From the NCBI RefSeq assembly GCF_001304695.1, contig NZ_JFAQ01000008.1, positions 1 to 64,000 on the forward strand: DNA of 64,000 nucleotides, in the 5' to 3' direction. The notes beneath the pieces are model-generated. The model was not told the origin of the DNA. It ran no database searches and worked only from the letters and a program-made list of their open reading frames with translations. Made by a program: the position numbers and the translations under genes. Positions 7,974-19,568 of this stretch are shown here, piece after piece. Origin of the DNA: Xanthomonas axonopodis. Lineage in GTDB: Bacteria; Pseudomonadota; Gammaproteobacteria; Xanthomonadales; Xanthomonadaceae. How positions within the stretch are numbered: the first letter of the stretch is position 1; every line of letters starts with the position of its first letter.

Positions 7974-9866
7974 TTACGGGGTTGTGCTAGCAACCCGCAG
8001 AACCTTCGGTGTCACGAAGACCAAAAGCTCGGCCTTTTCCTTGCTGCGCCCGCGTTTCTTGAATAGATTGCCAAGGAAGGGAATATCACCCAGGAACGGT
8101 ACCTTGGCAATACTTTCTCGATCGGTGAATTCATACACGCCACCGATGACCACCGTTTCGCCGTCGCCGACCAGTACTGCCGTATTGATTTCACGTCGAT
8201 TAATTTCTGGAACCGTGCCATAGAGCGGCAAGTCAATGAAACGCGCGACCTCGTCTTTCTTGACATTCATATTCAAGAAAACCCGATTGTCATTGGTAAT
8301 TGTCGGCGTCACCTTCAATTCCAAAAGGACCTCTTTGAACTGCACATTCGCTTGAGATTGGCCGCCCGCGCCACCGCCGCTGATCGTGACGTAGCCAATT
8401 TCCCGCCCCTGCCTAATGACACCTTCCCGCTGATTGGAGGTCACGATTCGTGGGTTCGAAACCACCTCACCCCGCCCCTCTTCCTGCATCGCAGACAACT
8501 CCATGTCCAGAGCAAAATTCCGCCCAAGCAACGTGTACGCAATTGCGCCGGCCGTATTAGTGGTAAACGTGCCTGCGGGAAGATTGAAGTTCAGGCCACC
8601 AGGCACATTGTGAATGCCACTGTTCAAGATCGAAAAATTATTGGTAGTGCTACCGCTGATTACGCCAGTATTTCCACCGTATTGCTGACGACCAGCGATG
8701 CCAAACCGCGCGCCCAGGTCGCGGGCGAACGTATCCGTGGCGATCACGATCCGGCTTTCAATCAGAACCTGATCGACTGGGCGGTCTATATGCGAGATCA
8801 GCTCGCGCATTTGCGCGACCTTCTTCGGAATATCGCTAATCATCAAGGTGTTTGTGCGTTCATCGGGAACAAGCCGACCGCGTGGCGAAAGGAAACCATT
8901 GTCCTGCTGCCCCGCACCCCCTTGTCCGCCCTGCCCACCGCCACCAATTCCCTTGGCCTCGGTCAACGCCTTAAAAATGGCGGTCGCATTGTGGTAATTG
9001 ATCTGCACATAATCGGTGATCAAGTCCTCACGGTTCTCGATCGCGATGCGGGCGTCTTCCTTGTCCTGCTCGAACTTGGCCAGTTCCGGCTGCGGGGCCA
9101 CCCACACCACACCGCCGTAGCGACGCTTGTCCAGGCCCTTGGCGCGCAGCACGATGTCCAGTGCCTGGTCCCACGGCACGTTCATCAGGCGCAGGGTGAC
9201 GTTGCCCTGCACGGTGTCGGAGGCGACGATGTTGAGGTTGGACTCCTCGGCGATCAGCTGCAGCACGGTGCGCACCGGCACGTCCTGGAAGTTGAACGTC
9301 ACCGGTCGGCCGCTGTAGCCGCGCGCGGCAATCTGGGCGGCAGCCTGCGTGACCGCTGCCGGGCTCACGCCGCCAACCGCCGGCTGGCCCTTGCGCGGGG
9401 TGATTTCCACCACGTATTCGTTACCGGTCTGGTAGGCCAGCGAGTCGAAGGCGCCCTTGGTCGACAGCACCAGCTGCGAACCGGAGCCGGACGGCTTCAC
9501 TTCAACGCGCTGCACCGGCGTGGCGAAATCGGTGACATTGAGCGGGCGCTGCAGTTCGGCAGGCAGCCTGGCATTGCTGATGTCCACCAGCACGTTGTCG
9601 CCCTGCGTCCGCAGGTCCGGGCTTGCGCCCTGGCCGTCGAACTGCAGGATCAGACGGCCAGCGCCGTCTTCGCCGCGCTTGAAATCGATTTTGGACACCG
9701 CCAGGCTCGCCGGAGCGACCTTGGCCGGATCCTGCGCGGGCTGAGTCAGCGCCGCGGCGGCAAACGCGCTGCCGCTCGCCAGTGCCAGCGCGACCCCCAA
9801 CGCGCAGGCCTGGAAGATCGCGTGGCGTCGTACCGGACGCAGCCGCTGGGCATTGGAAAACGTCAT
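7974..9866 (-). CDS. pilQ: Type IV pilus secretin PilQ
   Basis: A 630-residue outer-membrane secretin forming the channel through which the type IV pilus exits. The order is: signal peptide (to about residue 36, ...ASGSAFA), AMIN peptidoglycan-binding domain (about 55-170), STN and secretin N domains with the conserved LRLMNVPWDQALDIVL (about 215-330), a Gly-rich loop (about 315-330), and the secretin domain (about 370-625). The ATG at 9866 has an AGGGGA ribosome binding site; in-frame upstream ATGs lack one. It is last in pilMNOPQ, 19 nt after pilP. The 3' part, from about 9050 down to the stop, is visibly richer in A/T and uses rarer codons than the 5' part, suggesting recombination. Confidence 0.96.
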   Translation of the reverse strand: MTFSNAQRLRPVRRHAIFQACALGVALALASGSAFAAAALTQPAQDPAKVAPASLAVSKIDFKRGEDGAGRLILQFDGQGASPDLRTQGDNVLVDISNARLPAELQRPLNVTDFATPVQRVEVKPSGSGSQLVLSTKGAFDSLAYQTGNEYVVEITPRKGQPAVGGVSPAAVTQAAAQIAARGYSGRPVTFNFQDVPVRTVLQLIAEESNLNIVASDTVQGNVTLRLMNVPWDQALDIVLRAKGLDKRRYGGVVWVAPQPELAKFEQDKEDARIAIENREDLITDYVQINYHNATAIFKALTEAKGIGGGGQGGQGGAGQQDNGFLSPRGRLVPDERTNTLMISDIPKKVAQMRELISHIDRPVDQVLIESRIVIATDTFARDLGARFGIAGRQQYGGNTGVISGSTTNNFSILNSGIHNVPGGLNFNLPAGTFTTNTAGAIAYTLLGRNFALDMELSAMQEEGRGEVVSNPRIVTSNQREGVIRQGREIGYVTISGGGAGGQSQANVQFKEVLLELKVTPTITNDNRVFLNMNVKKDEVARFIDLPLYGTVPEINRREINTAVLVGDGETVVIGGVYEFTDRESIAKVPFLGDIPFLGNLFKKRGRSKEKAELLVFVTPKVLRVASTTP

Positions 9867-9885
9867 CGTGCTATCCCCTATCACT

Positions 9886-10419
9886 TTATTGATCATCCAA
9901 TGCGAGTGCGGCCGGCCGTTCAAGCCATCCACCCGCACCGTCCGGCACAAGTTCAATCAGCTCGATGCGGTCTTCGTAGACCCCGGTCACCCGGCCATCG
10001 CTCTGTCCCAGATACACACCCGGCCGCACCCGGTAGGTCACCTTGTCGGGCGCCATCACCAGGGCGATCAGGCCCGAACCGCCGCCAATGGTCCCCACCA
10101 TGTCGAGGGCGTCGAGCGGAAAGGCTTCCAACGGTTCCTTACGCCGGTTCGGATCCGGACGCGTGCCATTGCCACCTTCCGCGCTGACCCAGGCATCGCT
10201 GAACGGGTCGCGCATCGCCTGCGCTGCATATTCGAAAGTCTCGAATTGCTGCATCACCGGCAATGGCTCCAGCGGCGGCGCAGGACGCGCGCGCACCTCG
10301 GCAACCCAAGCTTCCAGATTCGGCGCATCGCCCGGTGTGCTGGTCACACCACGCGTGCACGCCGGCAATACTGCAATTAACGCCATGCAGGACAGAATCT
10401 TGAGCAATTTCATGGTCAT
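9886..10419 (-). CDS. pilP: Type IV pilus assembly lipoprotein PilP
   Basis: A 177-residue lipoprotein with a lipobox (LPAC, Cys about residue 21). PilP anchors the PilN/PilO heterodimer to the PilQ secretin in the periplasm. The C-terminal half carries the PilP beta-sandwich (RDPFSDAW, then VGTIGG... and VYLGQSDGRVTGVYED). The start overlaps the pilO stop as ATGA. A second ATG two codons later (10413) is also possible. Position between pilO and pilQ supports the call. Confidence 0.94.
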   Translation of the reverse strand: MTMKLLKILSCMALIAVLPACTRGVTSTPGDAPNLEAWVAEVRARPAPPLEPLPVMQQFETFEYAAQAMRDPFSDAWVSAEGGNGTRPDPNRRKEPLEAFPLDALDMVGTIGGGSGLIALVMAPDKVTYRVRPGVYLGQSDGRVTGVYEDRIELIELVPDGAGGWLERPAALALDDQ

Positions 10420-11081
10420 TGGCCGCCCTTCTTCGCAGCGTTGGCCGCAGCCTTTTCCTGCTCGGCCATTTCCTCATCGTCCAAATAACGATAGGTCTTG
10501 ACCGTCCCGGACAGCTCCAGCGCCCCGCGCGGGCCGATGCCGGCCTTGGGATCCTTGGGCTTGAGGTTGATGTCGTGCATGGTCAGGATCACCACGCGCG
10601 GCAACGAGGCCACACCGCTGACGAAGGCACCGAACTGGTGGTAGCTGCCCACCATGCGCAGAGCGATCGGCTTTTCGGCGTAGAACTCCTTCGGCGATTC
10701 CGGACCGGGCTGGAACAGCTCGTTGGACAGGCCGCTGGACAACGCGGTCTGCGAGATGTCGATGATCAGATCCGGCATTTCGGTCTTGCTGGGCAACTGA
10801 CGCAGCATCTGCTGCAGCACCTGTTCCATCTGCGCGAGCTGCTGCTTGAGCGGCTCTAGGTTCACCGCGCGGCCCTGTTGGGTCTCGAACTCGGTGCGCA
10901 GCTGTGCTTCGGTGCTCTCCAGGCCTTCCAGGTCATCGCGCTTGCTGCTGATCAACAGGAACCAGGCCAGCACCATGATGAACAAGCCGACCACCACGCA
11001 GAACACGATGCGTGCCTGCTGCGGCCAACCGCCGATATTGTTGAAATCCAGATCGCTGAGCTTGAATGATTTCTTACTCAT
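10416..11081 (-). CDS. pilO: Type IV pilus assembly protein PilO
   Basis: A 221-residue bitopic inner-membrane protein. A short cytoplasmic N-terminus is followed by one helix (IVFCVVVGLFIMVLAWFLL, about 25-44), a coiled coil (about 50-95) and a ferredoxin-like periplasmic domain. PilO pairs with PilN and binds PilP to align the pilus motor with PilQ. It overlaps pilN and pilP by 4 nt (ATGA) at each end, so translation of the three is probably coupled. Confidence 0.95.
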   Translation of the reverse strand: MSKKSFKLSDLDFNNIGGWPQQARIVFCVVVGLFIMVLAWFLLISSKRDDLEGLESTEAQLRTEFETQQGRAVNLEPLKQQLAQMEQVLQQMLRQLPSKTEMPDLIIDISQTALSSGLSNELFQPGPESPKEFYAEKPIALRMVGSYHQFGAFVSGVASLPRVVILTMHDINLKPKDPKAGIGPRGALELSGTVKTYRYLDDEEMAEQEKAAANAAKKGGQ

Positions 11082-11856
11082 GACGCCGCCCCCTCCTGCG
11101 GCCGATTGGCTGGCGCCGGTGCTGCCTGCGTCGCAGGAGCAGCGGCCGGCGGCGTTGCGGGCGCAGGCGCCGCTGCCGGAGCAGCAGGCGTCGCACCGGC
11201 AGGCGCTGCACCCGGTGCTGCGGTGCCCGGCGCGGCCGGATCCGCTGCGCCCGGCGCGGTGCCGTTCTTGTCAGCCTCGTTCGGATTGGCCAGCTTGACC
11301 TTGAGCGTGAACACGTACGGCAGCGTCTTGGTATCCATCGACGATGCGGCAGGTTGACCGGCCTTTTCCTGACTCTTGGCCTCGATGATCGACAGGTCCG
11401 GATTGGTCATCCAGCCCGAGCTTTCCAGGTTGCGCATGTACGCACTGACCCGCGCATTCGATTGCGAGCGACCTTCCAGCGTGAGGATGTCGCCATCCTG
11501 CTTGATGTTGGTCAGCGCCACGCCATCGGGAATGGTGCGTACCAGCGAATCGAACAGGTGCACCATCTGCGAGCGGTTGGCTTGCAGCTCCTCGATCACC
11601 TTCTTGCGGGCGAGCAGGCGGTCCTTCTTCTTGTCGAGTTCCTTGATCTCTTCGTTCTGTGCCTTGACCTTGTCGATCTGGGTAGTCAGAAACGCATTGC
11701 GCTCGGTCTGGCCGCTGATCTGCGCGTCGTAATAGAACCAGATCAGCGCCGACAACAGCACGCCGCCCAAGGCGGCGAAGCCCAGCATCGAATAGAACTC
11801 GCGCTCGCGTGCCTTTCGGCGCTCCGCGCGCCAGGGCAATAGATTGATTCTTGCCA

Positions 11857-11857
<1 letters not shown>
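11078..11857 (-). CDS. pilN: Type IV pilus assembly protein PilN
   Basis: A 259-residue inner-membrane protein. The N-terminal MARINLLPW is the conserved peptide that docks into PilM. One helix follows (about 24-44), then a coiled coil and a ferredoxin-like domain. The last 60 or so residues are an unusual Ala/Pro/Thr-rich low-complexity tail not needed for the core fold. The ATG at 11857 shares its last-stop bases with pilM (TGATG overlap), so the much longer open frame upstream is not used. It forms a heterodimer with PilO. Confidence 0.95.
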
Positions 11858-12990
<1,133 letters not shown>

Positions 12991-13128
12991 GCACTTCACG
13001 CGTTAGGCAATGACCCGGCGACGCGACCCCAGTGCTTGTCTGCTGCGATCCCCAGAGTTCGGCCCCAGCCAAACTCGGCGTCATCTATACTCTGTGACCA
13101 AGAAATCTGCAATCGGAATCTCTCTTAC

Positions 13129-15555
13129 ATGCCCCGTATTCGCCGTTGGCTGGGCTGGATCCTGGCCACGATCGTCGTGTTCGCACTGCTTGGCGCTATC
13201 GCTGCCGGCGGCCTGTATTACGCCATTTCCTCGAAGTTGCCAGACGTTCAATCGCTCAAGCAGGTGGAGCTGCAGGAGCCGATGTACGTCTATTCCAGCG
13301 ATGGCCGGCTCATGGCCGTTTACGGCGAGACCCGGCGCTACCCCATCCAGATGAAGGACGTGCCGCTGCGCCTGAAGCAGGCCTTCCTGGCCACCGAGGA
13401 CGCGCGCTTCTACGAGCACGGTGGTGTGGACTACAAGGGCATTGCCCGCGCGGTGTGGCTGCTGACAACCACCGATGCCAAGCGCGTACCGGGTGGCTCG
13501 ACCATTACCCAGCAGGTAGCGCGGCAGTTCTTCCTGAGTTCCGAATACAGCTACACCCGCAAGCTGGCGGAGATCCTGCTGGCGCGCAAGATCGAAAGTG
13601 AGCTGAGCAAGGACGAGATCTTCGAGCTGTATCTCAACAAGAGTTTCTTCGGCAACCGCGCCTATGGCGTCGGGGCCGCCGCCGAGTACTACTACGGCAA
13701 GAAGATGAGCGAATTGAGCCTGGACGAGATGGCCTCGCTGGCCGGCATCCCCAAGTTCCCGTCCAGTGGCAACCCGATCAGCAACCCTGAGCGTGCACAG
13801 GAGCGTCGCGACTATTACGTCCTGCAGCGCATGGCTGACCTGGGCTTTGTCAGCCAGGCAGAAGCCGACGCCGCCAAGGCGGTTCTGATGCATGCCAAGC
13901 CGCATGAACCGCCGGTGGAGGTGTACGCCCCTTACGTGGCCGAGCTGGTGCGCCAGGAAATGATCGCCAAGTACGGTGGCGATGTACTCAACAAGGGCTA
14001 CCGCGTCACCACGACCATCGATGCGCCCCTGCAGACCGGTGCAGATCTGGCGATCGCCGACGGCTTGCGGGTCTACGATCATCGCCATGGCTGGCACGGC
14101 GTCGAACAGCACTTCGACGTGGCCGCCGATGCGGATGCGCCCGCACTGGCCAAGCACCTGGCAGGTGCGTTCACCCAGGGCGGGCTGCGCGCGGTGATCG
14201 TGGCGCGCACCAATCCCGACGGCGGGGTCACGGTCGTGCAGAGCGACAAGACCGAACTGACCCTGCCCGCCAGCGCCAGCCGCTGGACCGGCATGACCCC
14301 GGCCAAGTTGCTGACCCGCGGCGACCTGACCCGCATTCGCACTGGCGAGAAGGACGGCGAGTGGATCATCGACCAGTTGCCGCGCGGCCAGGCGGCGCTG
14401 GTGTCGCTGGACGCCAATAGCGGCGCCCTGCGTGCGCTGGTCGGCGGCTTCAGCTTTGCGGGAAACAAGTTCAACCGCGCCACCCAGGCACGGCGCCAAC
14501 CAGGATCGAGCTTCAAGCCGTTCGTGTACGCCGCCGCATTCGAAAAGGGCTTCAACCCGGCCTCGATCGTGCTGGACGCGCCAGTGGTGTTCCGCGACCG
14601 GCGTGGCAAGACCTGGTCGCCGCAGAATGATGGCGGCGGCTTCCGCGGGCCGATGCGCCTGCGCGAAGCGCTGGTGCAGTCGCGTAACCTGGTGTCGGTG
14701 CGCCTTCTGGACGCGATCAGCGTCGATTTCGCACGCAAATACATCAGTCAGTTCGGGTTTCAGGAGGCCGAGTTGCCGCCCAACCTGTCGATGTCGCTAG
14801 GCACCGCCTCACTGACGCCGCTGTCTGTGGCACGCGGTTATGCGGTGTTTGCCAATGGCGGCTCACGCGTGGACACCTGGATCGTGGATGAGGTCAAAGA
14901 CCGCGAGGGCAATGTCATCTTCAAGGAAGTGCCGGCGGTGGCCTGCCGCACTTGTGCCCTGCAAGGTGGCAATGTGGCGCCCGTGAGCCAGGTCGTGGAT
15001 GGCTTCAACTTCGGCGCGCAGGCACCGGAGACCCCACCCGCTGCGCCGGCCACGGCCACCCCGGCGCCGGCACAGACCGCCCCTGCGGCAACCGCGCAGA
15101 CCAAGATCGCGCCGCGCGCGATCGACGAGCGCACCGCCTACCAGCTGGTGTCGATGATGCGCGACGTGGTCCAGCGCGGCACCGGCACTGCGGCCAAGGT
15201 ACTCGGCCGCGAGGACGTGGGCGGCAAGACCGGCTCCACCAACGAACACCGCGACGCCTGGTTCTCCGGCTTTGGCGGCCCGTACGTCACCACCGTGTGG
15301 GTGGGCCGCGACGACTTCCGCTCGCTCGGCTATCGCGAATACGGCGGCAAGGCGGCGCTGCCGATCTGGATCGACTACATGCGCGTAGCGCTCAAGGACA
15401 AGCCGATCGCCGCCAACGACCCGCCCGATGGCATGACCCAGGCCACCATCAATGGCGCGGTCGAATGGGTGAAGAACGAAGATCTGGACCGCCTGCAGGA
15501 TGACGACTACGGCCTGCAGGAACAGCAGGACGAGAAGGCGTTCGATATTTTCTGA
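13129..15555 (+). CDS. mrcA: Class A penicillin-binding protein 1A
   Basis: An 808-residue bifunctional peptidoglycan synthase (ponA/mrcA). After a cytoplasmic tail and membrane helix (about 9-32) comes the GT51 glycosyltransferase, with [14 protein letters not shown] (catalytic Glu90) and [14 protein letters not shown]. An OB-like insert follows, then the transpeptidase with S460SFK463, a Ser-Arg-Asn (SRN) motif and K700TGS. An Ala/Pro-rich linker inside the transpeptidase region (about 630-660) is a lineage feature. It polymerises and cross-links the cell wall in the periplasm. The ATG at 13129 was chosen because the basic MPRIRRW tail then leads directly into the anchor helix. Confidence 0.96.
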   Translation: MPRIRRWLGWILATIVVFALLGAIAAGGLYYAISSKLPDVQSLKQVELQEPMYVYSSDGRLMAVYGETRRYPIQMKDVPLRLKQAFLATEDARFYEHGGVDYKGIARAVWLLTTTDAKRVPGGSTITQQVARQFFLSSEYSYTRKLAEILLARKIESELSKDEIFELYLNKSFFGNRAYGVGAAAEYYYGKKMSELSLDEMASLAGIPKFPSSGNPISNPERAQERRDYYVLQRMADLGFVSQAEADAAKAVLMHAKPHEPPVEVYAPYVAELVRQEMIAKYGGDVLNKGYRVTTTIDAPLQTGADLAIADGLRVYDHRHGWHGVEQHFDVAADADAPALAKHLAGAFTQGGLRAVIVARTNPDGGVTVVQSDKTELTLPASASRWTGMTPAKLLTRGDLTRIRTGEKDGEWIIDQLPRGQAALVSLDANSGALRALVGGFSFAGNKFNRATQARRQPGSSFKPFVYAAAFEKGFNPASIVLDAPVVFRDRRGKTWSPQNDGGGFRGPMRLREALVQSRNLVSVRLLDAISVDFARKYISQFGFQEAELPPNLSMSLGTASLTPLSVARGYAVFANGGSRVDTWIVDEVKDREGNVIFKEVPAVACRTCALQGGNVAPVSQVVDGFNFGAQAPETPPAAPATATPAPAQTAPAATAQTKIAPRAIDERTAYQLVSMMRDVVQRGTGTAAKVLGREDVGGKTGSTNEHRDAWFSGFGGPYVTTVWVGRDDFRSLGYREYGGKAALPIWIDYMRVALKDKPIAANDPPDGMTQATINGAVEWVKNEDLDRLQDDDYGLQEQQDEKAFDIF

Positions 15556-15579
15556 GAGCCGGGATTCGGGAATTGGGAT

Positions 15580-15623
15580 TGGGGAATCGGAACGGCGTGG
15601 CTGTTCGGTTCCCAAATTTTTTT
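15580..15623 (+). terminator. Probable terminator after ponA
   Basis: An imperfect hairpin (GGGGAATCGGAAC against GTTCGGTTCCC) is followed by AAATTTTTTT. Its left arm is the end of a GGGATTCGGGA-type repeat (15559-15590) that starts 4 nt after the ponA stop. A repeat arm may thus have been recruited as terminator. The rest of the 321-bp gap to 15876 shows no gene; only the ribosome binding site of the next gene (AGGGGAG) stands out. Confidence 0.6.
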
Positions 15624-15876
15624 GGCCGCCGATTGAATGCGCGCCAGCCATGACCAGCCTGGTGGATCGCTGACGACATCGTTGCCGGTTCAGCGCAGCG
15701 CTCACCTGCCCGCCACCGAGATTGCACGCGCATTGCGCATCGCCCGTGCATATCGTACCTGGACCATCAGCCGGTCACCGCTACGTGATCGTTCCTTTGC
15801 GACAGCATGACGCATTCGCCATGTCTTCATGCAGCTGTTGTAGAGTCCAGATCAGGTTCATTAGGGGAGCCCGGTC

Positions 15877-16527
15877 ATGCATCACGCACGCGCGCACGCC
15901 GATACACGAACCCGGGAACGTCGCCATCGCCTGGCGCACGAAGCCGCACGCCTGATGGCCGAAGGCGGCATCCGCGATTTCCATCAAGCCAAGCTCAAGG
16001 CTGCCAGCCGGCTCGGCATTCATGACGATGCTTCGCTGCCACGCAATCGCGAGATCGAGGATGCGTTGCGCGAGTACCAGCGCCTGTTCGCCGGACCTGC
16101 GCACGGTGCGCGTCTGCGCCAACGTCGCGAAGCCGCGTTGCGGGCACTTGAGTTTCTCAGCCCCTTCCAGCCACGGCTGACCGGCCCGGTGCTGGACGGC
16201 ACCGCCGACGCCAATGCACCGGTGCACCTGCAGTTGCACAGCGACGATGCGGATGCGGTGCAGCGGTTTCTGGAAGAGCACCGCATTCCGGCCGAATCGC
16301 GTACGCGACGATTGCGTTTGGATCGCGAGCGCAACGGCGAGTTTCCGGTGTGGCTGTTCAGCGCCGAAGACCTCACCTTCGACCTCACCGTGCTGCCCTA
16401 CGACGCGCTGCGGCAGGCGCCGCTATCGCAGCTGGACGAAAAGCCGATGCCACGTGCGTCGGCCGCGCAGGTGCGACAGTTGCTGACAGACGGCGACAGT
16501 GCCGACGGCTCACCACTGCTGCGCTGA
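15877..16527 (+). CDS. Conserved hypothetical protein, possible nucleotidyltransferase fold
   Basis: A 216-residue soluble protein that I do not firmly recognise. The N-terminal half is helical and rich in Arg, Ala and His. The C-terminal half alternates strands and helices (VHLQLHSDDADAVQRFLEEH; VWLFSAEDLTFDLTVLPYD), which resembles the nucleotidyltransferase-like fold seen in some uncharacterised proteobacterial proteins. No signal peptide or membrane helix is present. An AGGGGAG site 8 nt before the ATG supports the start. It stands alone between ponA and the convergent gltA. The nucleotidyltransferase suggestion is weak and based on strand pattern only. Confidence 0.7.
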   Translation: MHHARAHADTRTRERRHRLAHEAARLMAEGGIRDFHQAKLKAASRLGIHDDASLPRNREIEDALREYQRLFAGPAHGARLRQRREAALRALEFLSPFQPRLTGPVLDGTADANAPVHLQLHSDDADAVQRFLEEHRIPAESRTRRLRLDRERNGEFPVWLFSAEDLTFDLTVLPYDALRQAPLSQLDEKPMPRASAAQVRQLLTDGDSADGSPLLR

Positions 16528-16741
16528 GCCGATCATATGACGCGGAGCTTGCCTACCCGGGCGAGCGTACGTCTCCAAGTCGGCATTACGACACCACTGC
16601 GGCAGTGTTCGTTTTATTTCGTTTTATTCGGGCCCAGTACTACTGGACGCACCGCCGTGCCATGGTCGCCGGTTGCCGGTTGCCACTCGCCACGACAGCG
16701 TCACGCTTTGTTGGAAAATCGACCACCGCGCAACTATTCAA

Positions 16742-16767
16742 ATGCAAACGCCCCGCAATGCGGGGCG
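16742..16767 (-). terminator. Terminator of gltA
   Basis: A perfect stem CGCCCCGCA / TGCGGGGCG, read on the minus strand 30 nt after the gltA stop and followed by a T-rich stretch (TTTGCATTTG). Confidence 0.75.
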
Positions 16768-16797
16768 CTCTCGTTTACGCAGGTACGCGTCGACCGA

Positions 16798-18087
16798 TCA
16801 GCGCCTGGTGCTGTCGGTGTAATCGCGCTTGTCGTAACCGGTGTAGATCTGGCGCGGACGGCCGATCTTCATTTCCGGGTCGACCTGCTGTTCCAGCCAA
16901 TGCGACACCCAGCCTGCGGTACGGGCGATGGCGAACATCACGGTGAACATTTCCACCGGGATATTGAGCGCCTTGTAGATGATGCCCGAGTAGAAGTCGA
17001 CGTTCGGGTACAGCTTGCGCTGCACGAAATAGTCGTCCTTCAGCGCGGCCTCTTCCAGCTTCAGCGCCACTTCCAGCAGTAGGTCGTTGACGCCCAGCTC
17101 GCCCAGCACCTTATGGGTCATCTCACGGATGATCTTGGCACGCGGGTCGAAGTTCTTGTAGACGCGGTGACCGAAGCCCATCAGACGGAACGAGGAATTC
17201 TTGTCCTTGGCCTTGGCCACGGCGGATTCGACGTTGTCGGCGGTACCGATCTCTTCCAGCATCTTCAGCACGGCTTCGTTGGCGCCACCGTGTGCCGGAC
17301 CCCACAGCGCGGTGATACCGGCGGCGACCGACGCGTACGGGTTGGCACCGGTCGAGCCGACCAGACGCACGGTCGAGGTCGAGGCGTTCTGCTCGTGATC
17401 GGCGTGCAGGATGAACAGCAGGTCCAGGGCCTTGGCAACGACCGGATTGATCTCCAGCGGCTCGCTCGGCACTTCGAACATCATGTGCAGGAAGCGGTCG
17501 ACGTAGTTCAGGTTGTTGCGCGGGTAGCGGATCGGCCAGCCGATCGAATAGCGGTACGCAGCCGCAGCCAGGGTCGGCACCTTGGCGATCAGACGGATGG
17601 CGGCCTGACGGCGCTGCTCCGGATCGTTGAGGTCCAGGGTATCGTGGTAGAACGCCGACAGCGAAGCGACCGAGCCGGCCAGCATGGCCATCGGGTGCGC
17701 ATCATGGCGGAAACCACCGAGGAAGTTCTTCAGCGACTCGTGCATCATCGTGTGATGCGTCACTTCGTGGTCGAACTTCTTGAATTCGTCCGCCGTCGGC
17801 AGTTCGCCGTTCATCAGCAGGTACGAGACCTCAAGGAAGCTGGACTTTTCGGCCAACTGTTCGATCGGGTAGCCGCGATACAGCAACACGCCGTTGTCGC
17901 CATCGATATAGGTGATGGCCGACTTGCAGCTGGCGGTGGCGGTGAAGCCCGAGTCGTAGGTGAACAGACCGGTTTCTTTGGTCAGCTTTGAGATATCGAC
18001 GCAGTCATTGCCAAGCGTGGGCTTGAGAACCGGCAAAACGACCGACTTTTCGCCGGCGTTGAGCGTGACCTGATCAAGATCGGACAC
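16798..18087 (-). CDS. gltA: Citrate synthase
   Basis: A 429-residue type II (hexameric, NADH-sensitive type) citrate synthase, condensing acetyl-CoA and oxaloacetate in the TCA cycle. Catalytic His residues are in GPAHGGANE and [15 protein letters not shown], and the catalytic Asp lies in the later [11 protein letters not shown] region. The length matches gram-negative GltA. The start is GTG at 18087, preceded by GAAGGAG at 8 nt. The longer frame upstream has no such site. It is a single-gene unit with its own terminator. Confidence 0.96.
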   Translation of the reverse strand: MSDLDQVTLNAGEKSVVLPVLKPTLGNDCVDISKLTKETGLFTYDSGFTATASCKSAITYIDGDNGVLLYRGYPIEQLAEKSSFLEVSYLLMNGELPTADEFKKFDHEVTHHTMMHESLKNFLGGFRHDAHPMAMLAGSVASLSAFYHDTLDLNDPEQRRQAAIRLIAKVPTLAAAAYRYSIGWPIRYPRNNLNYVDRFLHMMFEVPSEPLEINPVVAKALDLLFILHADHEQNASTSTVRLVGSTGANPYASVAAGITALWGPAHGGANEAVLKMLEEIGTADNVESAVAKAKDKNSSFRLMGFGHRVYKNFDPRAKIIREMTHKVLGELGVNDLLLEVALKLEEAALKDDYFVQRKLYPNVDFYSGIIYKALNIPVEMFTVMFAIARTAGWVSHWLEQQVDPEMKIGRPRQIYTGYDKRDYTDSTRR

Positions 18088-18260
18088 TGTGTACGCTCCT
18101 TCAGTGGAAGGCGCCTGATCCCACATGGGCAGGCACGTGATGGAAGTCCAAGGCATCGCCTCGGATCAGGCCATTATCGCATAGCAGCATTTTGGCCGTC
18201 GCTTGGACAGAAGTCGTAGACGCGTCGCACCAAGCATGCAAGGGAAGCGCTCAGCGGCCC

Positions 18261-18289
18261 AAAAAACAACAGCCGCGCAATGCGCGGCC
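18261..18289 (-). terminator. Terminator of rpmE2
   Basis: On the minus strand the stem GCCGCGCA / TGCGCGGC is followed by TGTTGTTTTTT, shortly after the rpmE2 stop codon. Confidence 0.82.
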
Positions 18290-18316
18290 GCTGCCGGTAC
18301 AGCCCGTCCTGCAAGT

Positions 18317-18559
18317 TCAGCGCGCGTAGCGCTTCTGGAACTTGTCGATACGGCCGCCGGTGTCGATCACCTTGTGCTTGCCGGTATAGAACGGGTGCGA
18401 GGACGAGGAAATTTCCACCTTGATCAGCGGATATTCCTGGCCGTCTTCCCACTTCACGGTCTCTTTCGAGGTCATGGTGGAACGGGTCAGAATCTTGAAA
18501 TCAGACGTCACGTCGTGAAAGACGACGTCTTTGTAGTTGGGATGAACGTTATCTTTCAT
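18317..18559 (-). CDS. rpmE2: 50S ribosomal protein L31 type B
   Basis: An 80-residue protein. [16 protein letters not shown] and the later HPFYTGKHK are typical of L31. It lacks the CxxC zinc-binding cysteines of the classical L31, so it is the zinc-free type B form (RpmE2/YkgM-like) that can replace zinc-L31 when zinc is short. Whether a zinc form exists elsewhere cannot be seen. No Zur-box-like palindrome was recognised upstream, so zinc regulation is not evident here. It is a single-gene unit with a terminator. Confidence 0.95.
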   Translation of the reverse strand: MKDNVHPNYKDVVFHDVTSDFKILTRSTMTSKETVKWEDGQEYPLIKVEISSSSHPFYTGKHKVIDTGGRIDKFQKRYAR

Positions 18560-18629
18560 GGACTTGGCGCCGGGCTGCCTGGATAAGCCGGGCATTATAG
18601 CTGCGCCCAGGCAGCCGGCGCAAGGTCGC

Positions 18630-19568
18630 TCAGCCCGCTGCCAGGGCGGCCCCCACCAGCCCGTAGAACTGCTGAATGTCATAGGCCAGCAGCAGATTGG
18701 CATTGTCGGGCGCCCCGCCCTGCCGGTTCCAGTCCACCAAGGTCATGCCACGGGTATGCGCACCGGACAGTTCGATGTGTACCGGGCGCTGTTCCAGCTG
18801 CTGCGCGCCTTCCGGGTGGAGTGCGAACGCCATTGCCAGCGCGTCGGCGGCGTACCAGTACTCGCCGCGGCTGTCTTCGGACCACAGCCGGGTCTTGCGC
18901 GAGATCTCCTCGTAGAACCGGGTGCGGGCAGAATCGGCCGCCAGCCATTGCTCCACGTCCCGGTGCAGCAGGCCGTGCGCAATGGTGGCTTCCCAATCGG
19001 CCACGTCGAACTGCGGAAAACCGCCGAACACGATATGCGCCGCTTCCGGGTCGAAACCGATATTGAACTCGGCCGCGGCGGTGATATTGCCGTGCCCGGT
19101 CAACGCCCCGCCCATCACCACCAGGCGCGACACGCGCTGCGGCAGGGTCGGATCCAGGGTGAGCGCCAGGGCGAGATTGGTCAGTGGGCCGAGCGCCACC
19201 AGCAGCAGCTTGCCGGCGTATACGTGCGACAGACGCAGGATGGCGAGCGCGGCGTGTTCGGCCTCGGCAGTGCGCTTGGCCGGTGCCAGGCCCACATCGC
19301 CGAATCCATCAAGACCGTGCACGTGCGCTGCATTCACCGATGGGTGCAGCAACGGCTGCGGGCAACCGGCGTAGACCGGCACATCGGTGCGGCCAGCGAT
19401 CTCGCAGACCTTCAAGGCGTTGCGCACGGTGTGCTGCAGGCCGACATTACCGGCGGCGATGGTCAGGCCAACGACCTCATGGCGTGGGTCGTTAAAGGCC
19501 ATCAGCAGCGCCAAGGCGTCGTCCACGCCAGGGTCGGTGTCGATCAGCAGCGGTATCTTGTCAATCAT
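18630..19568 (-). CDS. Nucleoside hydrolase (IunH/URH1 family)
   Basis: A 312-residue enzyme that cleaves ribonucleosides to base and ribose. The calcium-binding [12 protein letters not shown] signature lies at residues 10-21. Further family motifs are [23 protein letters not shown] and the distal [12 protein letters not shown]. It is probably cytoplasmic and acts in nucleoside salvage; purine or pyrimidine preference cannot be read off. The ATG directly follows the end of a repeat arm and has no Shine-Dalgarno sequence. It lies downstream of recG on the same strand, so readthrough from recG is possible. Confidence 0.92.
   Translation of the reverse strand: MIDKIPLLIDTDPGVDDALALLMAFNDPRHEVVGLTIAAGNVGLQHTVRNALKVCEIAGRTDVPVYAGCPQPLLHPSVNAAHVHGLDGFGDVGLAPAKRTAEAEHAALAILRLSHVYAGKLLLVALGPLTNLALALTLDPTLPQRVSRLVVMGGALTGHGNITAAAEFNIGFDPEAAHIVFGGFPQFDVADWEATIAHGLLHRDVEQWLAADSARTRFYEEISRKTRLWSEDSRGEYWYAADALAMAFALHPEGAQQLEQRPVHIELSGAHTRGMTLVDWNRQGGAPDNANLLLAYDIQQFYGLVGAALAAG

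Noticed and set aside
8880-8960. Gly-rich repeat in pilQ considered as an insertion
   Set aside because: Gly-rich loops of this kind are common in secretins, and the frame and flanking motifs are intact.
8352-10187. A 611-codon plus-strand open frame over pilQ
   Set aside because: Antisense shadow of pilQ, which has complete secretin motifs.
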